The notes beneath the pieces are model-generated. The model made no database searches, had not been told where the DNA came from, and saw nothing but the letters and a program-made list of their open reading frames with translations. This document shows positions 42,553 to 59,796 of a stretch of 64,000 nt of DNA, piece by piece; within the stretch, counting starts at the first letter, position 1, and every line of letters starts with the position of its first letter. Position numbers and translations under genes: made by a program. The stretch is from Alopecurus myosuroides (lineage: Eukaryota > Streptophyta > Magnoliopsida > Poales > Poaceae): assembly GCA_028641055.1 (NCBI GenBank), contig CM054062.1:26904808-26968807 (forward strand), written 5' to 3'.

Positions 42553-43469
42553 TAGAATTTTCTCAAAATGGCACGTCCTGCTACCTTAGATATAGTAACA
42601 AAAAATGTTAAGTACTCTAGTTATCATTAACGAGCCCATATTTCTCTCATTCGAGAATCAAATCACTGGTTGGTTGGTTGCGAGGGTAGCTGAGGTCATT
42701 CTGTTTGTTGTCAAAGAAAAAAAAAAGGTTATTCTGTTTTCTAAAAATAGCATTCCGTTTTTTCCTCTTATAATCTGATGAAAACTGAATTCAAACCGGC
42801 AGGGTAAAGATGACCTCGCAGGAGGAGTATCATTTTTTATGCTGGCCGATTCGTGTCAATGTGGTCGTATTTGTCAAATCGCTATTCCAGCAGGACAGGT
42901 TCGCAAAACGGTCTCCCTTCTCTGAACGATTGCATTTTCTGGCATTAATTTCTGGCCTGCCCTCCTCTCTCCTCCTCTTCTTCTCCCAGCTGCGTCGTCG
43001 CCCACACGATCCACCAACACCAACTCCTCTTCCCGCTCCTCGCCGTCTCCCACCGATCCCGACTCGAGGTAAGCATCGTCCCCTCTCTCGCGGCCGATTC
43101 CCCTCTCCCAGTCCCGGGAAGCTCGCTCGCCCCGCTCCCGGCCAATTGCTCCCCGCTCCGCCCGCGGGTGGGAGATTAGGTTGGTCCCGCCACGCTGTTA
43201 CGGGTGTCGAATCCGAGATCTAGATCTGCTCCCATTGGTAGATCCGGGTCGAGGGATCGGGCGGAGGTCCCGCGTTTCGATTGATTCGCCTGAATTGGAA
43301 GCCGCGGGAGCGATTGGCAGCGAGCTTCCTGTATTGTTTTTTTTTGTCGGTGGAATCGGAGGGTCGGAGTGATGGGCGTGTTTTTGGAGAAACGCGGATC
43401 GGCTTGTCTAGTCATTCTGATGGGTGCGTCGACGTTGCTCTCTGCAGGTTGCTCTTCGGTGAGTTCATC
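42553..43469 (+). promoter_or_regulatory. Promoter and 5' leader of the V-ATPase B gene
   Basis: The stretch between the Stowaway element and the ATG includes a pyrimidine-rich leader (about 42955-43050). A leader intron at 43069-43447 has borders GTAAGCATCG and TCTGCAG and leaves 22 nt of exon before the ATG. A long first intron in the 5' leader is common in highly expressed plant housekeeping genes and can raise expression. No clear TATA box is called, and the transcription start is unknown. Confidence 0.6.
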
Positions 43470-47726
<4,257 letters not shown>

Positions 47727-48899
47727 TCTTGTCTCTGTTAAGAAATTCAGTGTTTTCCCAAGTGCAGCTTTTGAATAAATTGCACAGTAAACTTCTGGCC
47801 TTTTTGCTGTAGTTATATTATATATATAGTCAGATCCCATTCTTTCGAGTCAGTGAGCATAAGTTATTTGTAGATTTCTTTGTCACGACGACTTCTGTAA
47901 TATTATCTCCTGTATTGTTGAACCAACACACTTGAGCTCGTTTTGGTTTCACTTCCCAGAACTTTAGCAAGAGCATTCTAGGCCAAGATGCTCGAGCACG
48001 CTGGTTGTATCTTTTGTGTATGAATAAAGATGGGGCAATAAACTGTGGTGGACTGCACGTGCTGGTGTACATTTGTCAATTATACAGGTTCTGTAAAGTC
48101 TTCTCTCTCGTACCGATGATTTGGTTTCTGTATTTGTATCTCTGCACCTTACTAGGGGTTACAACTAAATCCAACTGATCGTAGAGGATGAGGAAGGTGT
48201 GATCATTTTTGTTTGGAACCATGTGTTTTATCTGAATTTACATTTATGCTCCTTCCTCATTCTCTTTCTATCTACTACTCAATATGCAAAGTGTCCACAT
48301 CATTAACCAACCCCACATGACTATACATGCATGAGATTTTTGTTGGCAAAATGCATTTAAAATATTGAAATCTATCATGCAAGTCGGCATAATAAGTGTC
48401 CACATCATCAACCAACCCCTCATGACGACGCATGCATGTGTTTTTATGTTGACAAATTGCATGCGATTTTTGCAATCTATCATTAGGACATCCACATCAT
48501 CTGTGGCTCATGTCATCCGTGTGACTATGTATGCACGAGAGATCTTTAAACAAAGTACGCAACCAATTTGTGTTTTTGCATATATAAAAATAATCTTTCA
48601 TAGATACTTAAATACTTTACATGCATGGGGTCGGAGAGTGGACGATATTATAAATTGTACTTCCTTCATTTCATAATCCTTGTCGTGGTAAAAATGCACG
48701 GGAAGAATTATGCAACGGAAGTACTACTGTTTTGGCTCGGTTGGCTGATTACAGAGTCCACACGTTGCTTTGCAGCTGCCGTGGAAGAAAGACGCATTGA
48801 TCGAGTTTGACCCATAGGTGTGAGGTTAGAGAGACGAGGCTGAATCAATAGGTGGACAGATTGGTTCTACCAGCCATGCAGTTGAGTTGAAGGCCCATG
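47727..48899. repeat. 3' flank of the V-ATPase gene, with tandem repeats of about 112 bp
   Basis: This holds the 3' untranslated region with AATAAA signals (47774 and 48023). At 48285-48500 there are about two copies of a block with GTGTCCACATCAT(T/C)AACCAACCCC, plus a third partial copy. The copy in unit 2 is at about 53342-54514, with repeats at 53900-54115. Confidence 0.7.
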
Positions 48900-50026
48900 G
48901 AGGCCATGCAAGCCTTACTGCTTTGGGGGGCTAGGAATAAAAAACCTGGAGACACAAGGGCTGGCCTTACGGGTTAGATGGGAGTGGTTGAGGAGGACAG
49001 ATTTTTCGAGACCCTGGAGCGGGCTGCCCATGTTGAAAGATACACTTGCAGCAGACGTGTTCAACAGTCTCGTTTGTATCAAAGTGGGGGATGACAAGAG
49101 GACACTATTTTGGAAGGACAGATGGATTGGAGGTGTGGCAATCCAGGATTTAGCTCCCCTACTACGAGCCGCGGTGATTGCTAGAACCGCCAACAAGAGA
49201 ACAGTGGAGGAAGCTCTGAGGGATAACCGATGGATTTCGGATGTAAGGGGAGTGTGGTCCGACGCTATGTGCATTCAAGGCGTGAGACTGTGGTTAGCCA
49301 TCCAGGAGGTGCCACGAGATGATACCAAAGAGGATGAGTTTGAGTGGCCGGCATCGGCTTCTGGGAGATACACTACGAGCTCCACCTACAAGACATTGTT
49401 GCAGGGGCAAACACGCTTCTGGAAATGCTGGGCACCAGTGAAGTGCAAAATCTTATTATGGCTAGCACTCCGGTACAGGATATGGATCTCATGGATCTCA
49501 GACAGGAGAGCGAGGCACGACCTGCAGGACCATCCGGAGGTATGCAAGATGTTTTCGCAAGAGATTGAGACCGCGGACCACATCCTTGTTCACTGCGTCT
49601 TCACCAAACAGGTGTGGTGGAGATGCGCGGGTCGTCTGAGTATCCATATTTCTATGCCATCTGCGTCAGACACGCTCGAAAACTGGTGGCTTACAGTTAG
49701 AGCGAGATTGACAAACAGAAGAAACATGTGGACTCTCTCGTTATTTTGGTAACATGGATGGTATGGAAACAACGTAACGCCAGGGTTTTCCATAACGTAA
49801 ACCATATATGCAGCGAGGAGGTATTAGCACAACATGTACCGGAAGAATTGAAGCGATGGGCCCAGGCAGGAGCAGGAGTTGGAGTGCTATTTCGAGAGTA
49901 GTTAGCTAGGAGTGGGGTGGAATGTGTACGACAGTTACGTTGCTTGTAACAGATGCTGTCGGCTTTTCTTATACAATTTTCTCCTTCTATAAAAATCAGG
50001 TATGCAATTGCATACCCTCGAAAAAA
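48900..50026 (+). mobile_element. 5'-truncated LINE, copy in unit 1
   Basis: It begins near FGGLGIKNLETQGLALRVRW and reads on through VFNSLVCIKVGDDKRTLFW to the reverse-transcriptase-associated zinc-binding domain (zf-RVT: WAPVKCKILLWLALRYRIW, then ADHILVHCVF). The frame stops at 49750 and resumes one frame on as VTWMVWKQRNARVF, ending at TAG about 49899. The 3' end is GGTATGCAATTGCATACC, CTCG and A7 at 50020-50026. AAGGCCCA on both sides (about 48890 and 50025) may be the target duplication. It is a dead copy of an L1-type plant LINE. Confidence 0.82.
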
Positions 50027-50308
50027 AGGCCCACGACGTTGAACTTGAACAGTCATTCCCTTCTACCAGAGGTCACGTCATGAGTTGTGCCGAGGTAAAA
50101 ATACCACCATGGCAAAACAAAACAAAAAATCAAAACAAAAATCGTGCTGTCCTGGTCCAGTCGATTTGCTTCCGTTGTTGCGTGTAGGGATTTATTATGT
50201 GTCTGTATTGTCTTTGGAATATTCTACTCTGATAGGGAGTAGTATACATCTATTGTACGGGGCGGGAGGGATTCACCACGGCAACCTCCCTAGCCCCAGG
50301 CCAGAGAG
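50027..50308. other. Upstream region of the reductase-like exon
   Basis: No coding content is recognised. It would hold any promoter for the exon at 50309. A copy lies at 55642-55923. Confidence 0.5.
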
Positions 50309-50435
50309 ATGGCTTCGTCGTCGCAGTCGCAGCCGCGAGTGTGCGTTACCGGAGCCGGCGGGTACATCGCGTCGTGGCTGGTGAAGCTGCTCCTCTCCCG
50401 CGGCTACACCGTGCACGCCACCGTTCGCGACCCAT
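50309..50435 (+). pseudogene. Lone first exon of a cinnamoyl-CoA-reductase-like gene, unit 1
   Basis: ATG 50309 opens [20 protein letters not shown], followed by [22 protein letters not shown], the N-terminal NAD(P)-binding Rossmann motif ([10 protein letters not shown]) of the extended short-chain reductases that include cinnamoyl-CoA and dihydroflavonol reductases. A good GTACGTAAC donor follows at 50436. No second exon is found before the end of the duplication, nor after unit 2 up to 57 kb, where unrelated MITEs begin. It is therefore a gene fragment, unless the remaining exons lie far away. Confidence 0.75.
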
Positions 50436-50859
50436 GTACGTAACAGCCGGTGACACGCCTGCTCTCTCGCTGCCTTTTGGCACTCCGTTTTTTTTTTGTC
50501 TTGCGGGGAGCATGAGCAAAGGTATTGCCTTCCATGGCTTAATTTATTCCCGTTGTGTCCGAGACTGCGTTCTACAGTACTAGTCTTCTGGATATCTTTG
50601 CACATAACAAACAAGTCTGTGTGGTGTGTTACGACTCGCAGTGTTCTGACTACTTGGCACCATGCAAGTAGATGACGTGGCCTCTGAGCTAGCCCGGATT
50701 ATGAAATCCGGTGTTACGCAGCGTAAGCACAATAATCACGCACCAAATTCGCCTTACCGGCTCGTTGTCCGAATCGCCTTTAATCTGTGACCACCTCTGC
50801 CAGATTGGCTCACAATTGTTCCCTGGGCGCTCCCCCTCACATATATGTGCTGGTGTTTA

Positions 50860-51132
50860 GGCTAGTCACAATAGGGAGTAACATAAGGTAGGAACCTACA
50901 CACTTTTTTAGACTATGTTCCTACCTCCACAATGGAGAGTAACATGTATATAGTGTCATGCAATAATGCATTTATTAGGCTATAGACTCATTGTTTCTTG
51001 GAGTGTGTGATGTTCCGGTAACTTAGCTAGTTACCACAAGCACCTCTCTCTTCACTAAATACGTGCCACATAAGCAAAATTGTATTGGAGTGTGTGATGT
51101 TACTCCTAAGTTCCTCCCCATTGTGACTAGCC
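50860..51132. mobile_element. Tourist-like (PIF/Harbinger) MITE, unit 1
   Basis: The 273-bp element has ends GGCTAGTCACAATAGGGAGT and, inward from the right, GGCTAGTCACAATGGGGAGG. TTA duplications lie at 50857-50859 and 51133-51135. Confidence 0.85.
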
Positions 51133-51361
51133 TTAGAGCCGCTTAGATCGCCAATTATATCATGAGTTAGCAGTGTTTGCTAGCCCGTTGTAGTATAATT
51201 TTATTTGTCACGACTTTGTGACAAATACCAAGAGAGGCTCACAATTAAAATTACGGTTGGTATATCCTCAATAATGTTTTATATGCCCCCTTAACAAAAT
51301 TTTGCTCTGCCAATACCAAGCAAAGCATATCATTAACACCCCGCTCCTGTTTATCTTTCAG

Positions 51362-53341
<1,980 letters not shown>

Positions 53342-54514
53342 TCTTGTCTCTGTTAAGAAATTCAGTGTTTTCCCAAGTGCAGCTTTTGAATAAATTGCAC
53401 AGTAAACTTCTGGCCTTTTTGCTGTAGTTATATTATATATATAGTCAGATCCCATTCTTTCGAGTCAGTGAGCATAAGTTATTTGTAGATTTCTTTGTCA
53501 CGACGACTTCTGTAATATTATCTCCTGTATTGTTGAACCAACACACTTGAGCTCGTTTTGGTTTCACTTCCCAGAACTTTAGCAAGAGCATTCTAGGCCA
53601 AGATGCTCGAGCACGCTGGTTGTATCTTTTGTGTATGAATAAAGATGGGGCAATAAACTGTGGTGGACTGCACGTGCTGGTGTACATTTGTCAATTATAC
53701 AGGTTCTGTAAAGTCTTCTCTCTCGTACCGATGATTTGGTTTCTGTATTTGTATCTCTGCACCTTACTAGGGGTTACAACTAAATCCAACTGATCGTAGA
53801 GGATGAGGAAGGTGTGATCATTTTTGTTTGGAACCATGTGTTTTATCTGAATTTACATTTATGCTCCTTCCTCATTCTCTTTCTATCTACTACTCAATAT
53901 GCAAAGTGTCCACATCATTAACCAACCCCACATGACTATACATGCATGAGATTTTTGTTGGCAAAATGCATTTAAAATATTGAAATCTATCATGCAAGTC
54001 GGCATAATAAGTGTCCACATCATCAACCAACCCCTCATGACGACGCATGCATGTGTTTTTATGTTGACAAATTGCATGCGATTTTTGCAATCTATCATTA
54101 GGACATCCACATCATCTGTGGCTCATGTCATCCGTGTGACTATGTATGCACGAGAGATCTTTAAACAAAGTACGCAACCAATTTGTGTTTTTGCATATAT
54201 AAAAATAATCTTTCATAGATACTTAAATACTTTACATGCATGGGGTCGGAGAGTGGACGATATTATAAATTGTACTTCCTTCATTTCATAATCCTTGTCG
54301 TGATAAAAATGCACGGGAAGAATTATGCAACGGAAGTACTACTGTTTTGGCTCGGTTGGCTGATTACAGAGTCCACACGTTGCTTTGCAGCTGCCGTGGA
54401 AGAAAGACGCATTGATCGAGTTTGACCCATAGGTGTGAGGTTAGAGAGACGAGGCTGAATCAATAGGTGGACAGATTGGTTCTACCAGCCATGCAGTTGA
54501 GTTGAAGGCCCATG

Positions 54515-55641
54515 GAGGCCATGCAAGCCTTACTGCTTTGGGGGGCTAGGAATAAAAAATCTGGAGACACAAGGGCTGGCCTTACGGGTTAGATGGGAGT
54601 GGTTGAGGAGGACAGATTTTTCGAGACCCTGGAGCGGGCTGCCCATGTTGAAAGATACACTTGCAGCAGACGTGTTCAACAGTCTCGTTTGTATCAAAGT
54701 GGGGGATGACAAGAGGACACTATTTTGGAAGGACAGATGGATTGGAGGTGTGGCAATCCAGGATTTAGCTCCCCTACTACGAGCCGCGGTGATTGCTAGA
54801 ACCGCCAACAAGAGAACAGTGGAGGAAGCTCTGAGGGATAACCGATGGATTTCGGATGTAAGGGGAGTGTGGTCCGACGCTATGTGCATTCAAGGCGTGA
54901 GACTGTGGTTAGCCATCCAGGAGGTGCCACGAGATGATACCAAAGAGGATGAGTTTGAGTGGCCGGCATCGGCTTCTGGGAGATACACTACGAGCTCCAC
55001 CTACAAGACATTGTTGCAGGGGCAAACACGCTTCTGGAAATGCTGGGCACCAGTGAAGTGCAAAATCTTATTATGGCTAGCACTCCGGTACAGGATATGG
55101 ATCTCATGGATCTCAGACAGGAGAGCGAGGCACGACCTGCAGGACCATCCGGAGGTATGCAAGATGTTTTCGCAAGAGATTGAGACCGCGGACCACATCC
55201 TTGTTCACTGCGTCTTCACCAAACAGGTGTGGTGGAGATGCGCGGGTCGTCTGAGTATCCATATTTCTATGCCATCTGCGTCAGACACGCTCGAAAACTG
55301 GTGGCTTACAGTTAGAGCGAGATTGACAAACAGAAGAAACATGTGGACTCTCTCGTTATTTTGGTAACATGGATGGTATGGAAACAACGTAACGCCAGGG
55401 TTTTCCATAACGTAAACCATATATGCAGCGAGGAGGTATTAGCACAACATGTACCGGAAGAATTGAAGCGATGGGCCCAGGCAGGAGCAGGAGTTGGAGT
55501 GCTATTTCGAGAGTAGTTAGCTAGGAGTGGGGTGGAATGTGTACGACAGTTACGTTGCTTGTAACAGATGCTGTCGGCTTTTCTTATACAATTTTCTCCT
55601 TCTATAAAAATCAGGTATGCAATTGCATACCCTCGAAAAAA
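54515..55641 (+). mobile_element. 5'-truncated LINE, copy in unit 2
   Basis: Copy of 48900-50026, including the same frameshift and hairpin/poly-A end. The 254-codon frame is at 54603-55367. It arose by the segmental duplication and not by a second insertion. Confidence 0.85.
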
Positions 55642-55923
55642 AGGCCCACGACGTTGAACTTGAACAGTCATTCCCTTCTACCAGAGGTCACGTCATGAGT
55701 TGTGCCGAGGTAAAAATACCACCATGGCAAAACAAAACAAAAAATCAAAACAAAAATCGTGCTGTCCTGGTCCAGTCGATTTGCTTCCGTTGTTGCGTGT
55801 AGGGATTTATTATGTGTCTGTATTGTCTTTGGAATATTCTACTCTCATAGGGAGTAGTATACATCTATTGTACGGGGCGGGAGGGATTCACCACGGCAAC
55901 CTCCCTAGCCCCAGGCCAGAGAG

Positions 55924-56056
55924 ATGGCTTCGTCGTCGCAGCCGCAGCCGCAGCCGCGAGTGTGCGTTACCGGAGCCGGCGGGTACATCGCGTCGTGGCT
56001 GGTGAAGCTGCTCCTCTCCCGCGGCTACACCGTGCACGCCACCGTTCGCGACCCAT
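55924..56056 (+). pseudogene. Lone reductase-like first exon, unit 2
   Basis: Same as 50309-50435 but six bases longer in the CAG-CCG run, which adds a Gln-Pro pair ([10 protein letters not shown]). The donor is kept at 56057. Confidence 0.75.
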
Positions 56057-56481
56057 GTACGTAACAGCCGGTGACACGCCTGCTCTCTCGCTGCCTTTTG
56101 GCACTCCGTTTTTTTTTTTGTCTTGCGGGGAGCATGAGCAAAGGTATTGCCTTCCATGGCTTAATTTATTCCCGTTGTGTCCGAGACTGCGTTCTACAGT
56201 ACTAGTCTTCTGGATATCTTTGCACATAACAAACAAGTCTGTGTGGTGTGTTACGACTCGCAGTGTTCTGACTACTTGGCACCATGCAAGTAGATGACGT
56301 GGCCTCTGAGCTAGCCCGGATTATGAAATCCGGTGTTACGCAGCGTAAGCACAATAATCACGCACCAAATTCGCCTTACCGGCTCGTTGTCCGAATCGCC
56401 TTTAATCTGTGACCACCTCTGCCAGATTGGCTCACAATTGTTCCTTGGGCGCTCCCCCTCACATATATGTGCTGGTGTTTA

Positions 56482-56754
56482 GGCTAGTCACAATAGGGAG
56501 TAACATAAGGTAGGAACTTACACACTTTTTTAGACTATGTTCCTACCTCCACAATGGAGAGTAACATGTATATAGTGTCATGCAATAATGCATTTATTAG
56601 GCTATAGACTCATTGTTTCTTGGAGTGTGTGATGTTCCGGTAACTTAGCTAGTTACCACAAGCACCTCTCTCTTCACTAAATACGTGCCACATAAGCAAA
56701 ATTGTATTGGAGTGTGTGATGTTACTCCTAAGTTCCTCCCCATTGTGACTAGCC
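56482..56754. mobile_element. Tourist-like (PIF/Harbinger) MITE, unit 2
   Basis: Copy of 50860-51132 with TTA on each side, carried by the segmental duplication. Confidence 0.85.
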
Positions 56755-56892
56755 TTAGAGCCGCTTAGATCGCCAATTATATCATGAGTTAGCAGTGTTT
56801 GCTAGCCCGTTGTAGTATAATTTTATTTGTCACGACTTTGTGACAAATACCAAGAGAGGCTCACAATTAAAATTACGGTTGGTATATCCTCA

Positions 56893-57305
56893 AGAAAAAA
56901 AATTACGATAGGTATATACAAGTTTGTGGTTTGCTATATGTGTTTTTTCGGCTGCCTATAGAAAAGTACGAGATTGTGTCATGGAAAACGAAAGAGTTTG
57001 AAGGTCTCGGAGATTTGCTCGTTTCTTTTGCACTTTATTTTTTAATAGCTATACTCAGCTCATGTATCTTTACTATGTACTATTTGCTACAATAAATATA
57101 TCGTGGTATTGATTGTCAAAAAAAAGGAGAAGCTTCCTTCCTCTACTACAGAAAAACAGGCACCTAAATTTCAATGGAAACGGACCGATGGGTTTCTCTC
57201 GCTAATAAAGTTTTTCATTAAGGGTTGTGCCAATGCATTGTTTCTTGACACGGTATCATAGGAGGATTAAAAATTTAAGAATCGATTTGTCCAATGCATT
57301 GTCTC
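56893..57305. other. AT-rich sequence beyond the duplication
   Basis: Non-coding; no recognised element. Confidence 0.5.
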
Positions 57306-57308
57306 TTA

Positions 57309-57593
57309 GAGCAAATACAATAAGCTTATGTAAGCGGGCTATAAGGATTAGAATGATATTTTTATGGTGACATGAAAGAGAGAGAAGAGGAGAGAGAATG
57401 TGAGTGGGCTCTCATGCAAGAGCTTGTTGTAGCACGTGCTCCTAGTCACCTTATGAGAGTGAGAGGTGAGCCATGTATCAATAAAGTAACTCCTTTTTAT
57501 AGCTCACTATTGTACATGTTAGCTGTATAGTTGGCTATATGTGACGTGGAAATTTCTTATAGCCAGCTGCTAGCTCTACTACTGAACTTGCTC
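57309..57593. mobile_element. Tourist-like MITE, copy A
   Basis: The 285-bp element has ends GAGCAAATACAATAAGC and, inward from the right, GAGCAAGTTCAGTAGTAG. TTA lies on both sides (57306-57308, 57594-57596). It is related to the element at 57702. Confidence 0.82.
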
Positions 57594-57701
57594 TTAGAGG
57601 TTGTATCTAAATTTAATGAAATGATGCTCATGCATGTATATGATTGGACGATTACCTATTTTTTTTCCTATGGTGACGTGCAAAGGTTGTATCTTAGCTA
57701 A

Positions 57702-57973
57702 GAGCAAGTACAATAAGGTGACATAAGCAGGCTATAAGAATTTAAATATTATATCTTTGCTTATGTGGAGGAGAGAGAAGCAAAGCGGGCTACCAGTTAG
57801 TAGCCAGCTGCAGTACGTGCTCCTAGGCAGTATGTGAGATTGTAAAGTGGGTCATATGTTGATAAAGTGTTTCATTCATATGGCCAACTATTGTACAAGT
57901 TGACTATAAGCTAACTATATGTGACGTGGCAATGACATATAGCCAGCAGCCGGCTGTATTATTAACCATGCTC
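57702..57973. mobile_element. Tourist-like MITE, copy B
   Basis: The 272-bp element starts GAGCAAGTACAATAAGG and ends CATGCTC. TAA lies on both sides (57699-57701, 57974-57976). It shares GCACGTGCTCCTAG-like and TATGTGACGTGG blocks with copy A in the same orientation. The TSD sequences differ, so these are two independent insertions about 100 bp apart. Confidence 0.82.
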
Positions 57974-57976
57974 TAA

Positions 57977-58429
57977 GATACAACTCCACCCTCTCTCTTC
58001 ATTAAATAATGTGACACATCAGCAATTTGCATATGAAATCGTGCTAAGAAACCCCCATTGGGATAGGCCTAAGAAAGTACGGTGCGGGCGCTGTTTTTTA
58101 TTAGAAAACCCGGAATTTGTCAAGGACGGAATCGCATCCCCGTTTAGACATTTTATTTTATTTGATCTGGTATGTTTTTTTTACTTAATGTAGAAAAGAG
58201 ACGCAAACCCCTGCTGCATTGTATGCTCAAGGTCACAATAAGAGACTTTTCTCAGAATTTTCTTTAACGAGGCAAAAGACTTACCTTTTTATTAGTCAAA
58301 CATAAAAATCTACTCTCGCGGCATAATATTATGCAACACTTTAACCCCCGTGCAACACCACATCGCCGTCCCCTCTTTAATCTTTTAAATAAGCATATGG
58401 CGGTAGAAGACTTGTTCCCAAAGATACGA
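57977..58429. other. Unassigned intergenic sequence
   Basis: No gene is recognised. A short frame at 58011-58193 has no motif. Confidence 0.5.
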
Positions 58430-59580
58430 GCATTTCAACCAAACCATGAGACAAGCATTTTGAGGGAGGCTAAAGCCTTCCACAAGTCTTCCTTTTTGTG
58501 AATCACCTCAATCCACCGCTCCTTCACATTAGAGATCCCATGCCAATCACCAGGAACGAGGTCGTGTAGCCCAAGCCAAGCAAGAATATCTAGTGCTACA
58601 TTTTTTTTTCACCTCCTAAGTGATACAAATTGTAGTATCTGATCAGAATCTAGTGCTACCCTTTAGGTGCTATAATGTTTCAGTTCTTTTTTATATTTCA
58701 AAAAATCTAAAGAGAATTATAACTGTTCACAAGATATATGTCTAAAACATGTAAAAAATTCATATCCAAATTCAAAATAAACATTTAGAAACAAAAAGGA
58801 AGGATTATCTTTTTTTTTCCAGTGTGTACTTTGGATTTGGATCTGAATTGTTTAGGGATTGTAGACGCATTTCTTGTAAACACTCACATTTTTTAATAGA
58901 ATTTTTTAAAATTTTAAAAGTTTGATTTTTGTTTTGTTTTGTTTTGAAATGGGAGCATGGCATCACCTAAGGGGGTGGTAGCACTAGATATTCTCTCCCC
59001 AACCCATGTAACCAAATATGACCAAACTCTCATGGTGAACCGACATTGAAAAAGCGGGGTGCACGACGGTTTCTTGCACTTAGTTACATAGTTTGCAATG
59101 GTCACGATGTTTCCATCCCCTCCGATTAAGCCTACCCACAGTTCACACACAGTTTTGAATGGTCAACCAAGCAAAAAAATTACGCTTGGGAGGTGCCCAA
59201 GACTTCCAAATCAAGTCAGCGTTGTGTCCTAAGGATTGCATTTTGTAGGTCAATGTGGACTAATAGGTTCCATTCTTTGAGATTTCCAAGTGATTGTATC
59301 CGCAGAATGGGGAGAAGATGGACGTCCAAGAGCACCTGCGACCTGCCAGAGGTGGGAAAATTGGATGATATGTTGAAGGGACAGCCCCTCTTGAGTGTTG
59401 ACTTGCAACACCCAAAAGTTGTTTTCGAGGGCTTTGCGAGTTGTGCATTTCTTTTTCTTTGTGGTTTCAAAATAAAGGGATCAATGTCGAGTACCATGTA
59501 AGGTGTAGCTAAGAAAATCATTTTCAGGATATAGCATAATATCTTGTTAACCTCCATTTCAGGTGATCCAAAGAATGCTT
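58430..59580 (-). mobile_element. Decayed LINE 3' part, minus strand
   Basis: Minus-strand frames, with several shifts and stops, read the LINE zf-RVT region: DTITWK (near 59310), SWAPPKRNFFAWLTIQN (near 59180), NRRGWK and VQETVVHP (near 59070), then after an interruption GLHDLVPGDWHGISNVKERW (near 58540) and LASLKMLVSWF (near 58450). The interruption at 58590-58987 is a separate element. The intact LINE beginning at 59584 probably inserted into or beside this older one. Confidence 0.65.
58590..58987. mobile_element. Small inverted-repeat element inserted in the old LINE
   Basis: The 398-bp element has perfect 10-bp ends CTAGTGCTAC / GTAGCACTAG, with looser matching further in (CTAAGTGAT versus CTTAGGTGATG). 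ATAT lies on both sides (58586-58589, 58988-58991). The LINE reading resumes exactly across it, so it is a younger insertion. A further TCTAGTGCTACCCTTTAGGTG block lies inside at about 58649. The superfamily is not assigned. Confidence 0.7.
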
Positions 59581-59796
59581 GTCTTTTTTTTTTTTGAAAA
59601 GGGAAACCCAGCCTCTGCATCTGGGTGATGCACACGGCTTTTATTTAAAACATAATCATCCAAGCATCAAATTACATCCAGCAGCACTAACGCAAGAGTC
59701 TCAATAGCTTCTATACAGCAAACTACTGGTGTAAATAAATAGAGAAGAAAGAGCAGCGGCCTAACAACTCAAGCATCCTACTCCAGCAGCAATCCA

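Noticed and set aside
48285..48500. Possible CRISPR-like array from regularly spaced repeats
   Set aside because: Only two to three diverged copies in a plant nuclear context; an ordinary minisatellite.
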